NCBI GenBank assembly: GCA_025964555.1
Contig: JAOPYQ010000021.1
Location: forward strand, 1 to 64,000
Source of the DNA: Thermoleophilia bacterium
Lineage (GTDB): Bacteria > Actinomycetota > Thermoleophilia > Gaiellales > SKUG01
Length of the DNA: 64,000 nucleotides
Direction of reading: 5' to 3'
Position 1 is the stretch's first letter; each line of letters opens with the position of its first letter. The position numbers and the translations under genes are program-made. The notes under the pieces are model-generated. The model was not told the origin of the DNA. It ran no database searches and saw only the letters and a list, made by a program, of their open reading frames with translations. Positions 15,790 to 26,482 of this stretch are shown one piece after another.

Positions 15790-16032
15790 TCAGGCGCCGA
15801 CGCCGGCGATCTTGAGCAGCTTCGCCACGCGATCGGACGGCTGGGCGCCAACTCCGAGCCAGTACTCCGCGCGCTCGTTCTTGACGTCGAGCGTCGACGG
15901 GTCGGTCTGCGGGTTGTACGTCCCGATCGTCTCGATCGAGCGGCCGTCGCGCGGGCTGCGCGAATCGGCGACCTGAATGCGGTAGTGCGGGTTCTTCTTG
16001 GACCCGAAGCGGGCCAGGCGGATCTTCACCAC
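15790..16032 (-). CDS. rpsP: 30S ribosomal protein S16
   Basis: An 80-residue S16, recognised by [18 protein letters not shown] and [20 protein letters not shown]. The start is a GTG at 16032 with GGAG nine bases upstream, giving the normal family N-terminus MVKIRLAR. A longer reading from 16095 would add 21 residues foreign to the family. It heads the rpsP-khpA-rimM-trmD operon. Confidence 0.96.
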   Translation of the reverse strand: MVKIRLARFGSKKNPHYRIQVADSRSPRDGRSIETIGTYNPQTDPSTLDVKNERAEYWLGVGAQPSDRVAKLLKIAGVGA

Positions 16033-16070
16033 GGGGGCGTACTCCTTGAAAGTCTCTGGAACAGCGCTGA

Positions 16071-16076
16071 AGTGTA
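16071..16076 (-). promoter_or_regulatory. -10 box (TACACT) for the rpsP operon
   Basis: TACACT on the minus strand, about 40 bases before the rpsP GTG and downstream of ffh. It is a plausible start for the rpsP-khpA-rimM-trmD operon. The -35 is not clear. Confidence 0.4.
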
Positions 16077-16122
16077 CCGGAATTGTGTCGACCACGCGGC
16101 GACCGCGTCGGAAAGCCGAGAA

Positions 16123-17511
<1,389 letters not shown>

Positions 17512-17517
17512 GGACGC

Positions 17518-17577
17518 ATCCTATCGGCGCAGGGCACCGGGCGACTGCCGCGCGCGAAGCGGGGACCTCGGTACCCT
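17518..17577. promoter_or_regulatory. Divergent leaderless promoters of ffh and a small gene
   Basis: Minus strand: TAGGAT (17518-17523), six bases, then the ffh ATG. Plus strand: TACCCT (17572-17577), six bases, then the ATG at 17584. Both directions show the same TAnnnT-N6-ATG layout, which supports the small plus-strand gene. Confidence 0.45.
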
Positions 17578-17583
17578 TTCGCC

Positions 17584-17784
17584 ATGATCACCTCCCAGCT
17601 CCCCCCGTGGATCACGCCGACCCTCCCCGAAGCCGCGATCGCGCCGACGAACACGCTGCCGCCGAACATCGTCCCCACGCTCCCGGAGACGCCCGAGACC
17701 ACGACGTCGAGCGGCTGCATCGTCGTCCGCGACGAGTTCTCGCAGGCCGCGACCGGCGCCCAGCTCGTCGCAACGCAGGGCTGA
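17584..17784 (+). CDS. Small Pro/Thr-rich hypothetical protein
   Basis: A 66-residue protein rich in Pro, Thr and Ile (TPTLPEAAIAPTNTLPPNIV) with one Cys. It has no membrane segment or recognisable domain and no good ribosome-binding site. The case for it is the TACCCT box exactly six bases before the ATG and its position directly upstream of the 679-residue repeat protein, with a 63-base gap. It could be a small partner of that protein, but it may also be spurious. Confidence 0.4.
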   Translation: MITSQLPPWITPTLPEAAIAPTNTLPPNIVPTLPETPETTTSSGCIVVRDEFSQAATGAQLVATQG

Positions 17785-17847
17785 TCCCGGCCCACTGAAA
17801 CCGGTCCCGGCCCCTTCACGACACACTGGCAGGGGGAATTCGGGGGA

Positions 17848-19887
17848 ATGACCAGGATCGGTGCGCATGCGCTCGCGACGTACGTCGGCGGGCTCCGTGA
17901 GGCCTCGGTGAGCATCGACTCGCTCACCGAGACGATGCCGCGCATGTTCGTCCACGACGAGCATCGGGTCGCGATGCGCGCGGCGACCGACCGGTTCCTG
18001 ACCCAGGCGCGCGCGGGCGCCGACCTGCTGCGCGGCACCGACTACGAGCGTGCGGCCGGAACGGCGCTCGAGGACGCGGCGCGAGCGATCGACGCGCTCG
18101 GACGACCGTCGCGGGGCAACGCGCAGACGCTCGCGAACTCGCTGCAGTCGAACGTCGACACGCTCGCTGACGAGGTCACGGAGACCCGACGTTCGGTCTG
18201 GAACGAACGCATCACCGGCGGCGAGGAGTCCCTGGCGGCGGCGCGCGCGGAGCTGGTGGACGCGATCGATGTGGTGCTCGCGCCGGGCGCCGATGGGATC
18301 GACGTCGCAAGCGCCGACGTCGTGGGTGATGCCCTGCGCAGCACCTCGTGGCGAATTCCGGCGCCGCACCTCGACGTGTCGCGACCGGCGACGGACCTGC
18401 TGGCCGAAGCTGGCGACGATCCTCGCGCGATGTACGACCTGCAGCGCGTGCTCGGAACGTGGCGCGCCACACTGGTCGACTCCTACGAACCGGGATCGGC
18501 GCTCGCCGAACGCGCCCAGGCTCTCGTCGCGCGCGGAGCCGACGACATGGCACCTGCGGACTGGGTCGAGCTGCAGCGGCTCATCGACACCGATCCGGCC
18601 GGAGCGTTCGTACGAGGGCCACGCACGGTCCCGGAGACCCGCCGTCCGGTCGAAGACGTGCTGTACGAGGCAAGCCGGCGCGAGGCCGGCGCGCCGGCGA
18701 GCTGGAATGAACACGTCCTCGTCGAATCGACGTCCCTCGCCCTGGGGCACGCCGACGCCGACCTCGGGGCGCTTCGTCGCGAGGCGCGCGCACTGCTCAA
18801 GCAGGATCCGAGCGGATTCGGGGACCGCCAGTGGGCGCGCCTCGCGGAGCTCGCCCGGCTGGACCCGCGCCACCGCGTGCTGCCTGACCGCGAGTCGGTG
18901 ACGCTGCGCGATGCACTGGTGGACGCGGTCGACATGCAGTCGCGCACGAGCCACCCGCGCGAGCTGGTGCCGAGCGGTCGCAGCTACGGCGACCAGTCCG
19001 CGATTGCGCTCGCCGAGCTGTGGAAGTCCCACCTGTTCGGCATCGGCTCGCGACTGCGGCTGCACATCGCCGACGGCGGCCTCGACACCCTCATCCGGGG
19101 AGTCGGCAAGATCGAGGCGGGGCTGGGCGAGGCGATCGAGACGGGCATCCCGCAGCATGCGACGGACGGTCAGGCGCTGCGCGCGATTGCGGGCCGGATC
19201 GGTCTGTCGATCGGACGCGGCATCGGCAGGGGCGTGCGCGAGGGCGTCGACGCAATCACGAGCCGGCCGATCAGCGGCGAGCAGCTGACGACCGCACTCG
19301 AGGGTGGATCGATCCCGGCGCGACTGTCGATCGCGGAGCTGCGCCGGCGACCGGAGTGGCGCAGCGCGTCGCAGCACGCGCAGGTGTCGCTCATCGCGCG
19401 ACTGGTCGCGCGCCAGCAGCCGGTGACGATGGCGCAGAGCCGCGAGTTCATCGCGAACGTGCGACGCGTTCCAGTGGACGAGGCGGTGCTGTCACCGCAG
19501 GCGCGCCGCGCGTGGCGCGAGGTGCGGGCGATCACCGATCGCGAGGACCAGAGCCTGCGTGCAGTCGGCGAGCTGCGCGAGGGGTACGTCGGACATCTCG
19601 ACTATGCGTCCGTCGGACGCGTGAAGTCCACGCTCGAGCTCATCGGCACCGAGCTCGCGATGCGCGCCAAGCGTGATGCGGCAACCGCTGCGGCGACCGC
19701 GCGGGCGACGACGACCGCAGCCCCGCCGGCGGCGGCATCGGTCACCACTCCCGGCACGTCCGCCGCTCCCCCCATCGAGGCCGCCGCGGACGACGCACCG
19801 TGGGGCCTGGTCGACGATGCTGGCGCGGCGGAATCCGCAGCGACGAGCGACGTCGCCGACGCGCTCGACGAGCACCTGGTCTGGTAG
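17848..19887 (+). CDS. Large all-helical unknown protein with Leu-x-Trp C-terminal signature
   Basis: A 679-residue protein of unknown function, almost entirely helical and rich in Ala, Arg, Asp and Leu, with no signal peptide or membrane segment. It shares a short module with the giant protein at 45654-48491: here ADWVELQRLIDTDPAGAF, there DDWKTLASLVDADPTGTL. Near residue 580 is the family signature GYVGHLDYASVGR, followed by a long Ala/Thr-rich linker and the exact C-terminus HLVW. GGGGGA directly precedes the ATG, and a second GGGGGA lies 12 bases earlier. It is on the plus strand between ffh and ftsY, which normally sit close together. I infer it belongs to a lineage-specific family with the genes at 28271, 31420 and 45654. 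Confidence 0.85.
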   Translation: MTRIGAHALATYVGGLREASVSIDSLTETMPRMFVHDEHRVAMRAATDRFLTQARAGADLLRGTDYERAAGTALEDAARAIDALGRPSRGNAQTLANSLQSNVDTLADEVTETRRSVWNERITGGEESLAAARAELVDAIDVVLAPGADGIDVASADVVGDALRSTSWRIPAPHLDVSRPATDLLAEAGDDPRAMYDLQRVLGTWRATLVDSYEPGSALAERAQALVARGADDMAPADWVELQRLIDTDPAGAFVRGPRTVPETRRPVEDVLYEASRREAGAPASWNEHVLVESTSLALGHADADLGALRREARALLKQDPSGFGDRQWARLAELARLDPRHRVLPDRESVTLRDALVDAVDMQSRTSHPRELVPSGRSYGDQSAIALAELWKSHLFGIGSRLRLHIADGGLDTLIRGVGKIEAGLGEAIETGIPQHATDGQALRAIAGRIGLSIGRGIGRGVREGVDAITSRPISGEQLTTALEGGSIPARLSIAELRRRPEWRSASQHAQVSLIARLVARQQPVTMAQSREFIANVRRVPVDEAVLSPQARRAWREVRAITDREDQSLRAVGELREGYVGHLDYASVGRVKSTLELIGTELAMRAKRDAATAAATARATTTAAPPAAASVTTPGTSAAPPIEAAADDAPWGLVDDAGAAESAATSDVADALDEHLVW

Positions 19888-19894
19888 CTCGGCG

Positions 19895-20923
19895 TCAGCC
19901 GTCGAGCAGGTCGTCCGGGAACAGCGCGCGCAGGAACTCGTCCGGATCGAAGGGCTGGAGGTCGTCGACCCCTTCGCCGATGCCGATGAGCTTGATCGGG
20001 ATGCCCAGCTCGTTCGCGATCGCGACCGCGATGCCGCCCTTGGCGGTGCCATCGAGCTTGGTGAGCACGATGCCGGTGACGTCGACCGCGGACGCGAACT
20101 CCTTGGCCTGGCGCATGCCGTTCTGGCCGGTGGTCGCATCGATCGACAGGAGCGTCTCGTGCGGCGCGCCCGGCAGCTGCTTCTCCAGGACGCGGCGGAC
20201 CTTCTCGAGCTCGGCCATGAGGTTCGTCTTGGTGTGCAGGCGACCGGCCGTGTCGAGCAGCACGACACCCGCGCCGGTCGACTTCGCCTTCTCCAACGCG
20301 TCCCACGCGACGGCGGCGGGATCGCCGTTGTCCTTGGTGCGCACGAAATGGGAGCCGGAGCGCTCGGCCCATACCTCGAGCTGCTCGGCAGCCGCGGCAC
20401 GGAACGTGTCACCCGCGGCGATCACGACGTCGTGGCCGTGGGTGCGCAGGCGCGAGGCGATCTTGCCGATCGAGGTCGTCTTGCCCGTGCCGTTGACGCC
20501 GACCATCATCACGACGGTCGGCTCGCTCGTCAAATCGATGCGCCCGCTGCGCTCGGTCACCATGAGCTCGGCGGCAACGCGTCGCAGTCCGGCGGCGAGG
20601 TCGGCGGCGGTGACGAGGCGCCCTGCGGCAGCCTCCGCCTCGAGTCGTTCGACGATCGCGACGGTGCTCGTGACGCCGACGTCGGCGGCGATGAGCCCCT
20701 CCTCGATGCGTTCCCAGGTCGCGTGGTCGGCGGGGTCGAACGCGCCGACGGCGAGCTGCGCCGTCATCGCCCGGCGGCTGCGCGCGAGGCTGTCGCGGAA
20801 GCGACCGAACCACGTGCCGCCGCTCCCCTGCTCCTCGCGGGTCGCGACGGCAGCTGCAGTGGCAGCGTCCGTCTGGGCGTCGGCTCGGTCCAGTCCGATG
20901 AAGAGGTCATTCCACGCGCGCAT
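19895..20923 (-). CDS. ftsY: Signal recognition particle receptor FtsY
   Basis: A 342-residue SRP receptor GTPase. The NG domain is complete: MVGVNGTGKTTSIGKIAS, LLDTAGRLHTKTNLMAEL, TKLDGTAKGGIAVAIANELG and IGIGEGVDDLQPFD. The N-terminal A region is short (about 50 residues), as in many actinobacteria. It works with Ffh at the membrane. The ATG lies six bases after a TAGGCT box, and the promoter is nearly identical to that of ribE at 45631. Its stop lies only 7 bases from the convergent 679-residue gene. Confidence 0.96.
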   Translation of the reverse strand: MRAWNDLFIGLDRADAQTDAATAAAVATREEQGSGGTWFGRFRDSLARSRRAMTAQLAVGAFDPADHATWERIEEGLIAADVGVTSTVAIVERLEAEAAAGRLVTAADLAAGLRRVAAELMVTERSGRIDLTSEPTVVMMVGVNGTGKTTSIGKIASRLRTHGHDVVIAAGDTFRAAAAEQLEVWAERSGSHFVRTKDNGDPAAVAWDALEKAKSTGAGVVLLDTAGRLHTKTNLMAELEKVRRVLEKQLPGAPHETLLSIDATTGQNGMRQAKEFASAVDVTGIVLTKLDGTAKGGIAVAIANELGIPIKLIGIGEGVDDLQPFDPDEFLRALFPDDLLDG

Positions 20924-20929
20924 GCCGAC

Positions 20930-20935
20930 AGCCTA
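20930..20935 (-). promoter_or_regulatory. Leaderless-type -10 box (TAGGCT) for ftsY
   Basis: TAGGCT-N6-ATG. The 22 bases running from upstream of the box through the ATG differ at only one position from those of ribE (45629-45650). Confidence 0.5.
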
Positions 20936-21034
20936 GTCGACGGGCAGGAGCGCGCGACCCCGCTTGGGCCTTGCAGGGAGTCGTGGTTGCTCGGCTTGTC
21001 ACGAAGTGCCTGCGTCGTGCCGATATCCGGCGGG

Positions 21035-21754
21035 ATGAACACTGCCGACCCATATGGCGCTGGCGACGACAACTTCGACGACCTGCCGCAGTTGCCGATT
21101 CCGCGCCCCGGCGAATGGTCGCCCATGGCTGCCGCCGCGCAGCCATCGGAGCCACGCCTGGCGCCGCCGTCGCTCGGCGGCGGACTGGGCGGGGGTGCGT
21201 CGTTCACCGCCGCAGGCGACGGCGTGGAAGCCGAGGCGGCACCGACCAACAGCCTGCCGAACGTCGGCGTCGAGCTGGAACAGTCCGACCGCGAGCGCGT
21301 CGACGCGGAGCGCTTCACGTGGGAGCTCGCGGCGCGGCTGACGAGCGGGATGCTCGCGAACCCCGCGCGCGGCGGCTCGTCCGTCAAGGACGCGATGGGA
21401 CTGTTCGACCAGCTCCTGCAGGAAATGCACTCCTACACGCGGATCGCGTCCGAATTCGACCTGCTCGGGCACGAGGCGGCACGCCGCAGCGCGCACGAAG
21501 CGTACTTCCAGCAGCGCGCGGGGAACGTCTCCCAGCCTGCCGCCGAACACCCGGTTCCCGGCGCGGTGTCGCCCCCGGCGCCGTCATCGGCTCCCAGCGT
21601 TGCCACGCCGAAGCCCGAGCCGACGCAGCCGCGACCCATGGGCGAGTACCGACCGATTCCTCCGGGGTCACGTGCGCCGTACTCGCCTGGCTCGATGGCC
21701 GGGTCACCGCCGCCGGAGCGCCAGCCCGGCGACACCGGCGAGCAGGCTGCCTGA
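21035..21754 (+). CDS. Hypothetical Pro/Ala-rich protein between ftsY and smc
   Basis: A 239-residue unknown protein. The N-terminal about 90 residues are Pro/Gly/Ala-rich and look disordered. The middle (about 90-170) is a helical domain (DRERVDAERFTWELAARLTS, then DQLLQEMHSYTRIASEFDLL). The C-terminus is again Pro-rich (PPAPSSAPSV, PTQPRPMGEYRPIPPGS). It has no signal peptide or membrane helix. The start is uncertain, with only a weak GCGGG before the ATG. It lies on the plus strand within the minus-strand housekeeping chain, like the other unknown insertions. Confidence 0.65.
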   Translation: MNTADPYGAGDDNFDDLPQLPIPRPGEWSPMAAAAQPSEPRLAPPSLGGGLGGGASFTAAGDGVEAEAAPTNSLPNVGVELEQSDRERVDAERFTWELAARLTSGMLANPARGGSSVKDAMGLFDQLLQEMHSYTRIASEFDLLGHEAARRSAHEAYFQQRAGNVSQPAAEHPVPGAVSPPAPSSAPSVATPKPEPTQPRPMGEYRPIPPGSRAPYSPGSMAGSPPPERQPGDTGEQAA

Positions 21755-21763
21755 CCAGCCTGA

Positions 21764-24700
21764 TCAGACGGGTTCGGGCTCGCGCGTCTCGTCCGTGTCG
21801 GCGACCGGCGCCTCGACGACATCCTCTGCGGGCGCATCGTTCGCGTCCGCTGCGGCGGCAGCGTCCTTCGCCTTCTGCTGGTACTGCTGGAAGATCGCGC
21901 TCGTCTTGCCCTTGGGGCGGCGCGCGACGACCGTCGAGACGCCCGAGTTCTCGGCCATCGTGACGCCGTAGAGCACGTCTGCGGCCTCCATCGTGCGCAC
22001 CTGGTGCGTGATGATGATGAACTGGCCTGCCGAGCCGCGGTGCGCGTTGAGCAGCGTCAGGAAGCGCACGATGTTCGCATCGTCGAGCGCTGCCTCGACC
22101 TCGTCGAGCACGTAGAACGGCGACGGGCGCGACAGGAACAGCGCGAACATGAACGCGACCGCGACGAGCGACTTCTCGCCACCGGAGAGCAGGTTGAGTC
22201 GACCGGCGGGCTTGCCGGCGGGCTTGACGATGATCTCGACGCCGGGGTCGGGTGCCTCGCCGTCGGCGAGCTGCGCATCGGCGCCTTCGACGACCTCGCC
22301 CTCGACGCCGGTCGCCAGGTCGGGTGCGACGAGCTTGAGCGTGCCGGTGCCTCCGGGGAAGAGCGCGGCGATGCCTGCCTCGAAGTGTCCCTTCACGCTC
22401 GCGAACGTCTCGTCGAAGCGCGCGATGAGCGTCTCGTCCAGGTCGTTGATGAGGCTGCCGAGCTCGCGGCCGGTGGCTTCGAGGTCCTTGCGCTGCTCGG
22501 TGAGCTCGGCGTGGCGGACCTGCTGCTCCTCGTACTCGCGAGCGGCGAGCGGGTTGATCGGTCCGATCGAGTCGAGTCGCTTCTGCAGGCGCTGGACCTG
22601 CTGGAGCATGCGGTCGCGCTCGGTGGGCTCGAGCTCGACCTCCTCGTCGGTGTCGATCTCGACGTGCGCGATCTCGACCTCGTCGGTCTCGGTCGCGGAG
22701 TCGGCGTCGGCATCGGCGGCCTCGGCGGCGGCCGCAGTCGGGGTGGCGGGCTGCGCGTTCCCGCCGTCGACGACCTCGGCCTTGAGGACCTTCGCGGCCT
22801 CCTTCGCCGCGGCCTTCGCCTCTGCGGCATCGGCTTCGGCGGCCTCTGCGCGGGCGCGCTCGAGCTGCTCGCGCGCTTCCTGGACGTGCTCGCGGTAGCG
22901 AACGATCGTCTCCTCGACGTGGCGCGCGGCGACCTCGCGTCGCTCGACGGCCTGGGCGACGTGCACCTCGGCCGTCGTCATCTCCTGCCGTGCGGCGGCG
23001 ACGTCGGCGAGCACCCCCTGCTCACGCACCGAAATTTCACGGCGCAGCTTGTCGATCCTCGCGAGCTGCACCTCACCGGCACGCGCCTTCTCGATGAGCG
23101 CCTGGTCGGGCTGGAGCGCCTCGACGACGACCTGCACGCTCGCGGCGGCGCGGTTGGCGAGCGACTCGAGGGCCTCGAGCTTCGCGGACGAACTTGCTCC
23201 ACGATCGCGGTCGCGCACGAGCTGCTCGACGGAACCGCGCAGGCGGCGCTGGTCGCGCTCGAGCGCCTGCTGCTCGCTCGTCAATCCGGCCAGCTCTGCG
23301 TTGCGCGCAGCGGCGGCCTCGCGTGCGACGCGCTCCTCCTCGCGGGCACCGGCGACTCGCTCGGCGAGCTTCGCGTGACGTTCACGCGCCTCGGCGACGG
23401 CGGTCTCGAGCTCGCCGTGCTCCTTGGTCCAGGTCTCGAGCGCCTGCTTGGCCTCGGCCTCCTCGGTGGTCACGCGCTCGAGGCGTCGATCGGTGTCGGC
23501 GAGTTCGCGCTCGGCGCCCGATGCCTGTGCCTGCTCGCGCGAGCGGGTCGACTGTGCGTCGTGCCACGCCTGCTGCGTCTGGGCGAGCGTCGTGCGCGAC
23601 TTGGTCACTGCGGCTTCGGCAGCAGTCACGGCGCCGTTGGCGGCGTCGCGCGCCTTCTGGCGTTCGGCGAGGTCGGCGCGCACGGCGGCGAGCTCGGTGG
23701 CGGCAACGTCGCGCTGGTTGCGCAGCTCCCACCCCTCGGCCACGGCGCTGTCACCGGAGCTCCAGATGCGCAGGCCCTGCGGGTCGAACGCGACGCCCTC
23801 GCGAGTGACGAGCAGCATCGAGCCGGCGATGTCACCCTCGAGTGCGTGTGCTGCGGCGTCGAGGTCGTCGACGACGCGCACGCCGGCGAGGCGTGCGGCG
23901 ATCGCGGCCGGCTGACCGGCTCGCAGGGTCGCGAGGTCCGACAGCGCCTGGCCGGGCGCATCACCGGCGACGGTCGCGGCGACCTGTCGCAGGTCCATGC
24001 GTGGCACGAACGCGCGGACGCTGCCACCGGCAACTCCGCTCGCGAATGCGACCAGCGCTTCACGGTCGGGCACGACGAGCGCCTCGGCGTCGTCGGCGAG
24101 CGCCGCGGCAAGCGCACGCTCGTAGCCGGCGGTCACGTCGAATGCGTCGGCGAGGCGGGTGTAGCCGCTCTCGTTCGCCTCGGCTGCCTCCACCGCGACG
24201 AGTCGCTCGTCGAGCAGCTCGATGCGCGCGGCGGCCATCGCCTGGCGCTCCTCGAGCTTGGCGGCGTCGGCGCGTGCGACGTCGGCCGCGGCGCGAGCGG
24301 CGTCGAGCTGCTCCTGTGCCTGGGCCTGCGCCTGCTCGGCCGCGACCTTCGCAGCGAGCGTCTCGGTGACCGCGGCTTCGGCCTTGGCGTGTGCTTCGGC
24401 GAGGCGCGTCTGTCGCTCCTGCAGCTCGCGGCGCTGGCCGCGCAACGTGCCGAGCTCGCTCGCGTTGCGACCGATGCGCGTGTCGAGGTTCTCGCGGCGC
24501 TCGCGCAGCACGGCGACGCGACCCTCGACCTGTGCGAGGTCGCGGCCGCTCTGGCGCTCGTCGTTGAAGAGCTGCTCGAGCCCCTCGATCTGCTTGACGA
24601 CCTCGTCGCGCTGCCTGGACAGCTCGACGACGCGCGTGTTGACCTCGGTCAGTCGCGCGGTGCTCGCGGCGAGCTCGCGCTCGCAGCGCTCCAGCTCGCG

Positions 24701-25687
24701 CCCGGCGTGCTCGGCGCGTGCGCGGCCAGCGGCGGCGCCGCGGCGCATGTTGCTCGCGCGGTCCACGAACGCCTGGTGGCGAATGCGCAGTCGCTCCTTG
24801 ACCGAGCCGATGCGGTTGAGCAGCGTGCGCGCTGCTTCCGCCTGCTCCATCGCTTCCTTGAGCTTCGTGTCGGCAGTGTCGCGCTCGGCGCGCAGGTCGG
24901 TGGCGACCTTCTCGGCCTGGAACACGCGCTCCTTGGCGGCGTCACGCTTCGTGGTCGCGTTGGTGAGCTCGACGCCGGCGCGACGAACGTCATCCTTGTG
25001 CAGGAGCAGCTGGAGGGTCCAGCGCTCGGCGAGGACCGTGGAGTACTTGTTGGCGGCGTTCGCCTGCGCCTTGAGCGGGCGCAGGCGGCTCTCCATCTCC
25101 TTCTCGATGTCGCGCACGCGGGCGACGTCGAGCTTCACGCGGTCGAGCTTCTGCTGGGCGCGCTTGCGGCGTCGCTTGTACTTGCCGAGGCCCGCGGCCT
25201 CCTCGATCGCGCTGCGGCGGTCGTGCGGCTTGGCGGCGAGCAGGCGCTCGATCTTGCCCTGGCCGATGATCGAGTGCATGTCCTTGCCGATGCCCGTGTC
25301 GGCGAGCATCTCCATGATGTCGAGCCGGCGCACGACGCTGCCGTTGATGTAGTACGTCGAGTCGCCACCGCGCTCGAGGCGGCGCTTGATCGAGATCTCC
25401 TGATACGGCATCGCGATGGTGCCGCACTCGTTGCAGAAGACGGCCTCGACCTCGCAGTAGTTCGCGGCGGGGCGGGCGGTCGAGCCGAGGTAGAGCACGT
25501 CCTGGCCGGTCTCGGCGCGCATGCCGCTCGGCGGCGCGCTGCTCATCAGCCACATGATCGCGTCGACGATGTTCGACTTGCCCGAGCCGTTGGGGCCGAC
25601 GACGACAGCGACGCCCTGCTCGAACGTCATGTCCACGCGATCGGCGAAGGACTTGAAGCCCTTCATGCTCATCCGCTTGAGAAACAT
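21764..25687 (-). CDS. smc: Chromosome segregation ATPase SMC
   Basis: A 1307-residue SMC protein, longer than the usual about 1150-1200 residues. Head motifs are intact: Walker A GPNGSGKSNIVDAI, signature LNLLSGGEKSLVAVAFMF and Walker B PFYVLDEVEAALDDANI. The hinge lies near residues 510-640 (GGSVRAFVPRMDL). Both coiled-coil arms are long. The second arm carries an unusual Ala/Asp/Glu-rich insertion of about 60 residues (EAADADADSATETDEVEIAH region), and the C-terminus has an extra acidic tail. The start is six bases after the rnc stop, so rnc-smc are co-transcribed. Confidence 0.96.
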   Translation of the reverse strand: MFLKRMSMKGFKSFADRVDMTFEQGVAVVVGPNGSGKSNIVDAIMWLMSSAPPSGMRAETGQDVLYLGSTARPAANYCEVEAVFCNECGTIAMPYQEISIKRRLERGGDSTYYINGSVVRRLDIMEMLADTGIGKDMHSIIGQGKIERLLAAKPHDRRSAIEEAAGLGKYKRRRKRAQQKLDRVKLDVARVRDIEKEMESRLRPLKAQANAANKYSTVLAERWTLQLLLHKDDVRRAGVELTNATTKRDAAKERVFQAEKVATDLRAERDTADTKLKEAMEQAEAARTLLNRIGSVKERLRIRHQAFVDRASNMRRGAAAGRARAEHAGRELERCERELAASTARLTEVNTRVVELSRQRDEVVKQIEGLEQLFNDERQSGRDLAQVEGRVAVLRERRENLDTRIGRNASELGTLRGQRRELQERQTRLAEAHAKAEAAVTETLAAKVAAEQAQAQAQEQLDAARAAADVARADAAKLEERQAMAAARIELLDERLVAVEAAEANESGYTRLADAFDVTAGYERALAAALADDAEALVVPDREALVAFASGVAGGSVRAFVPRMDLRQVAATVAGDAPGQALSDLATLRAGQPAAIAARLAGVRVVDDLDAAAHALEGDIAGSMLLVTREGVAFDPQGLRIWSSGDSAVAEGWELRNQRDVAATELAAVRADLAERQKARDAANGAVTAAEAAVTKSRTTLAQTQQAWHDAQSTRSREQAQASGAERELADTDRRLERVTTEEAEAKQALETWTKEHGELETAVAEARERHAKLAERVAGAREEERVAREAAAARNAELAGLTSEQQALERDQRRLRGSVEQLVRDRDRGASSSAKLEALESLANRAAASVQVVVEALQPDQALIEKARAGEVQLARIDKLRREISVREQGVLADVAAARQEMTTAEVHVAQAVERREVAARHVEETIVRYREHVQEAREQLERARAEAAEADAAEAKAAAKEAAKVLKAEVVDGGNAQPATPTAAAAEAADADADSATETDEVEIAHVEIDTDEEVELEPTERDRMLQQVQRLQKRLDSIGPINPLAAREYEEQQVRHAELTEQRKDLEATGRELGSLINDLDETLIARFDETFASVKGHFEAGIAALFPGGTGTLKLVAPDLATGVEGEVVEGADAQLADGEAPDPGVEIIVKPAGKPAGRLNLLSGGEKSLVAVAFMFALFLSRPSPFYVLDEVEAALDDANIVRFLTLLNAHRGSAGQFIIITHQVRTMEAADVLYGVTMAENSGVSTVVARRPKGKTSAIFQQYQQKAKDAAAAADANDAPAEDVVEAPVADTDETREPEPV

Positions 25688-25693
25688 CCCTGT

Positions 25694-26422
25694 CTACCCC
25701 TGGTCTCGATCCATGAGCGCCAGCAGGGCGGCTGCTGCCGCCTGCTGTGCCTCTTGCTTGCTGCGCCCCGAGCCACTGGCCCGGAGTTCATTCATCGATG
25801 CGTCGCCGTCGACCGTTCCATCCGTGCCGGTCGCGCGCGCCATACCCGCGAGCTTCACCGACACCGTGAACGTCCGATCGTGCGGCGGTCCGTCCTCGCC
25901 CAGCTCGTCCCACGTCACGTCAGCGCCCGCTCGCGACGCCAATTCTTGCAGTTGTGAGCGCGCGTCGATGCGGTTCTCGAGGGCATACGCGATCCGATCC
26001 TCGAACACGGCCAACACGCGGGGCGCGACGGCCGCGTATCCGAGCGTCAGGAACGACGCGCCGATCACGCCTTCGGTGAGGGCTGCGAGGGCGTTTCGCT
26101 GTTCCGCGAGGCGCTCGGCGGATGCCTGGTGGGCCGTGCCGCGGGCCGCGGCGATCTCCACCATGGCCGCCCCGAGACCGTTGGCGCGCGCGACCTCGGC
26201 GCACGATTCACGGCTGACGACCGCTGCGCGCAGTCGCGTGAGCTCGCCTTCGGGAAGTTCCGGATAGCGCTCGAAGAGCCCGTCGGTGATCGCGAGGCCA
26301 AGGACGCTGTCGCCGAGGAACTCGAGGCGCTCGAACGACTCGGCGCGCGACGTCGCGAACGCGGGATGCGTCAGCGCGCGCAGGCGCAGGTCTTCAGGCA
26401 GGTCCTCGAGGAGTTCGTGCAC
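25694..26422 (-). CDS. rnc: Ribonuclease III
   Basis: A 242-residue RNase III that cuts double-stranded RNA such as rRNA precursors. The catalytic helix is FERLEFLGDSVLGLAITD, with the second acidic site in EGVIGASFLTLGY, and a C-terminal double-stranded-RNA-binding domain ends in SGRSKQEAQQAAAAALLAL. It probably starts at GTG, nine bases after a TAGCAT box. It lies directly before smc, as in many actinobacteria, but an unknown gene separates it from rpmF. Confidence 0.95.
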   Translation of the reverse strand: MHELLEDLPEDLRLRALTHPAFATSRAESFERLEFLGDSVLGLAITDGLFERYPELPEGELTRLRAAVVSRESCAEVARANGLGAAMVEIAAARGTAHQASAERLAEQRNALAALTEGVIGASFLTLGYAAVAPRVLAVFEDRIAYALENRIDARSQLQELASRAGADVTWDELGEDGPPHDRTFTVSVKLAGMARATGTDGTVDGDASMNELRASGSGRSKQEAQQAAAAALLALMDRDQG

Positions 26423-26482
26423 GGTCCGGAAATGCTACTCGGCTCGCCGGTCGCAGCGAGTAGCAGACCGATACTGTGGCGC

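Noticed and set aside
22004-25957. Open frame of over 1300 codons on the plus strand opposite smc and the end of rnc
   Set aside because: It is the mirror of the GC-rich codon pattern of smc, has no ribosome-binding site or domain, and smc on the other strand is certain.
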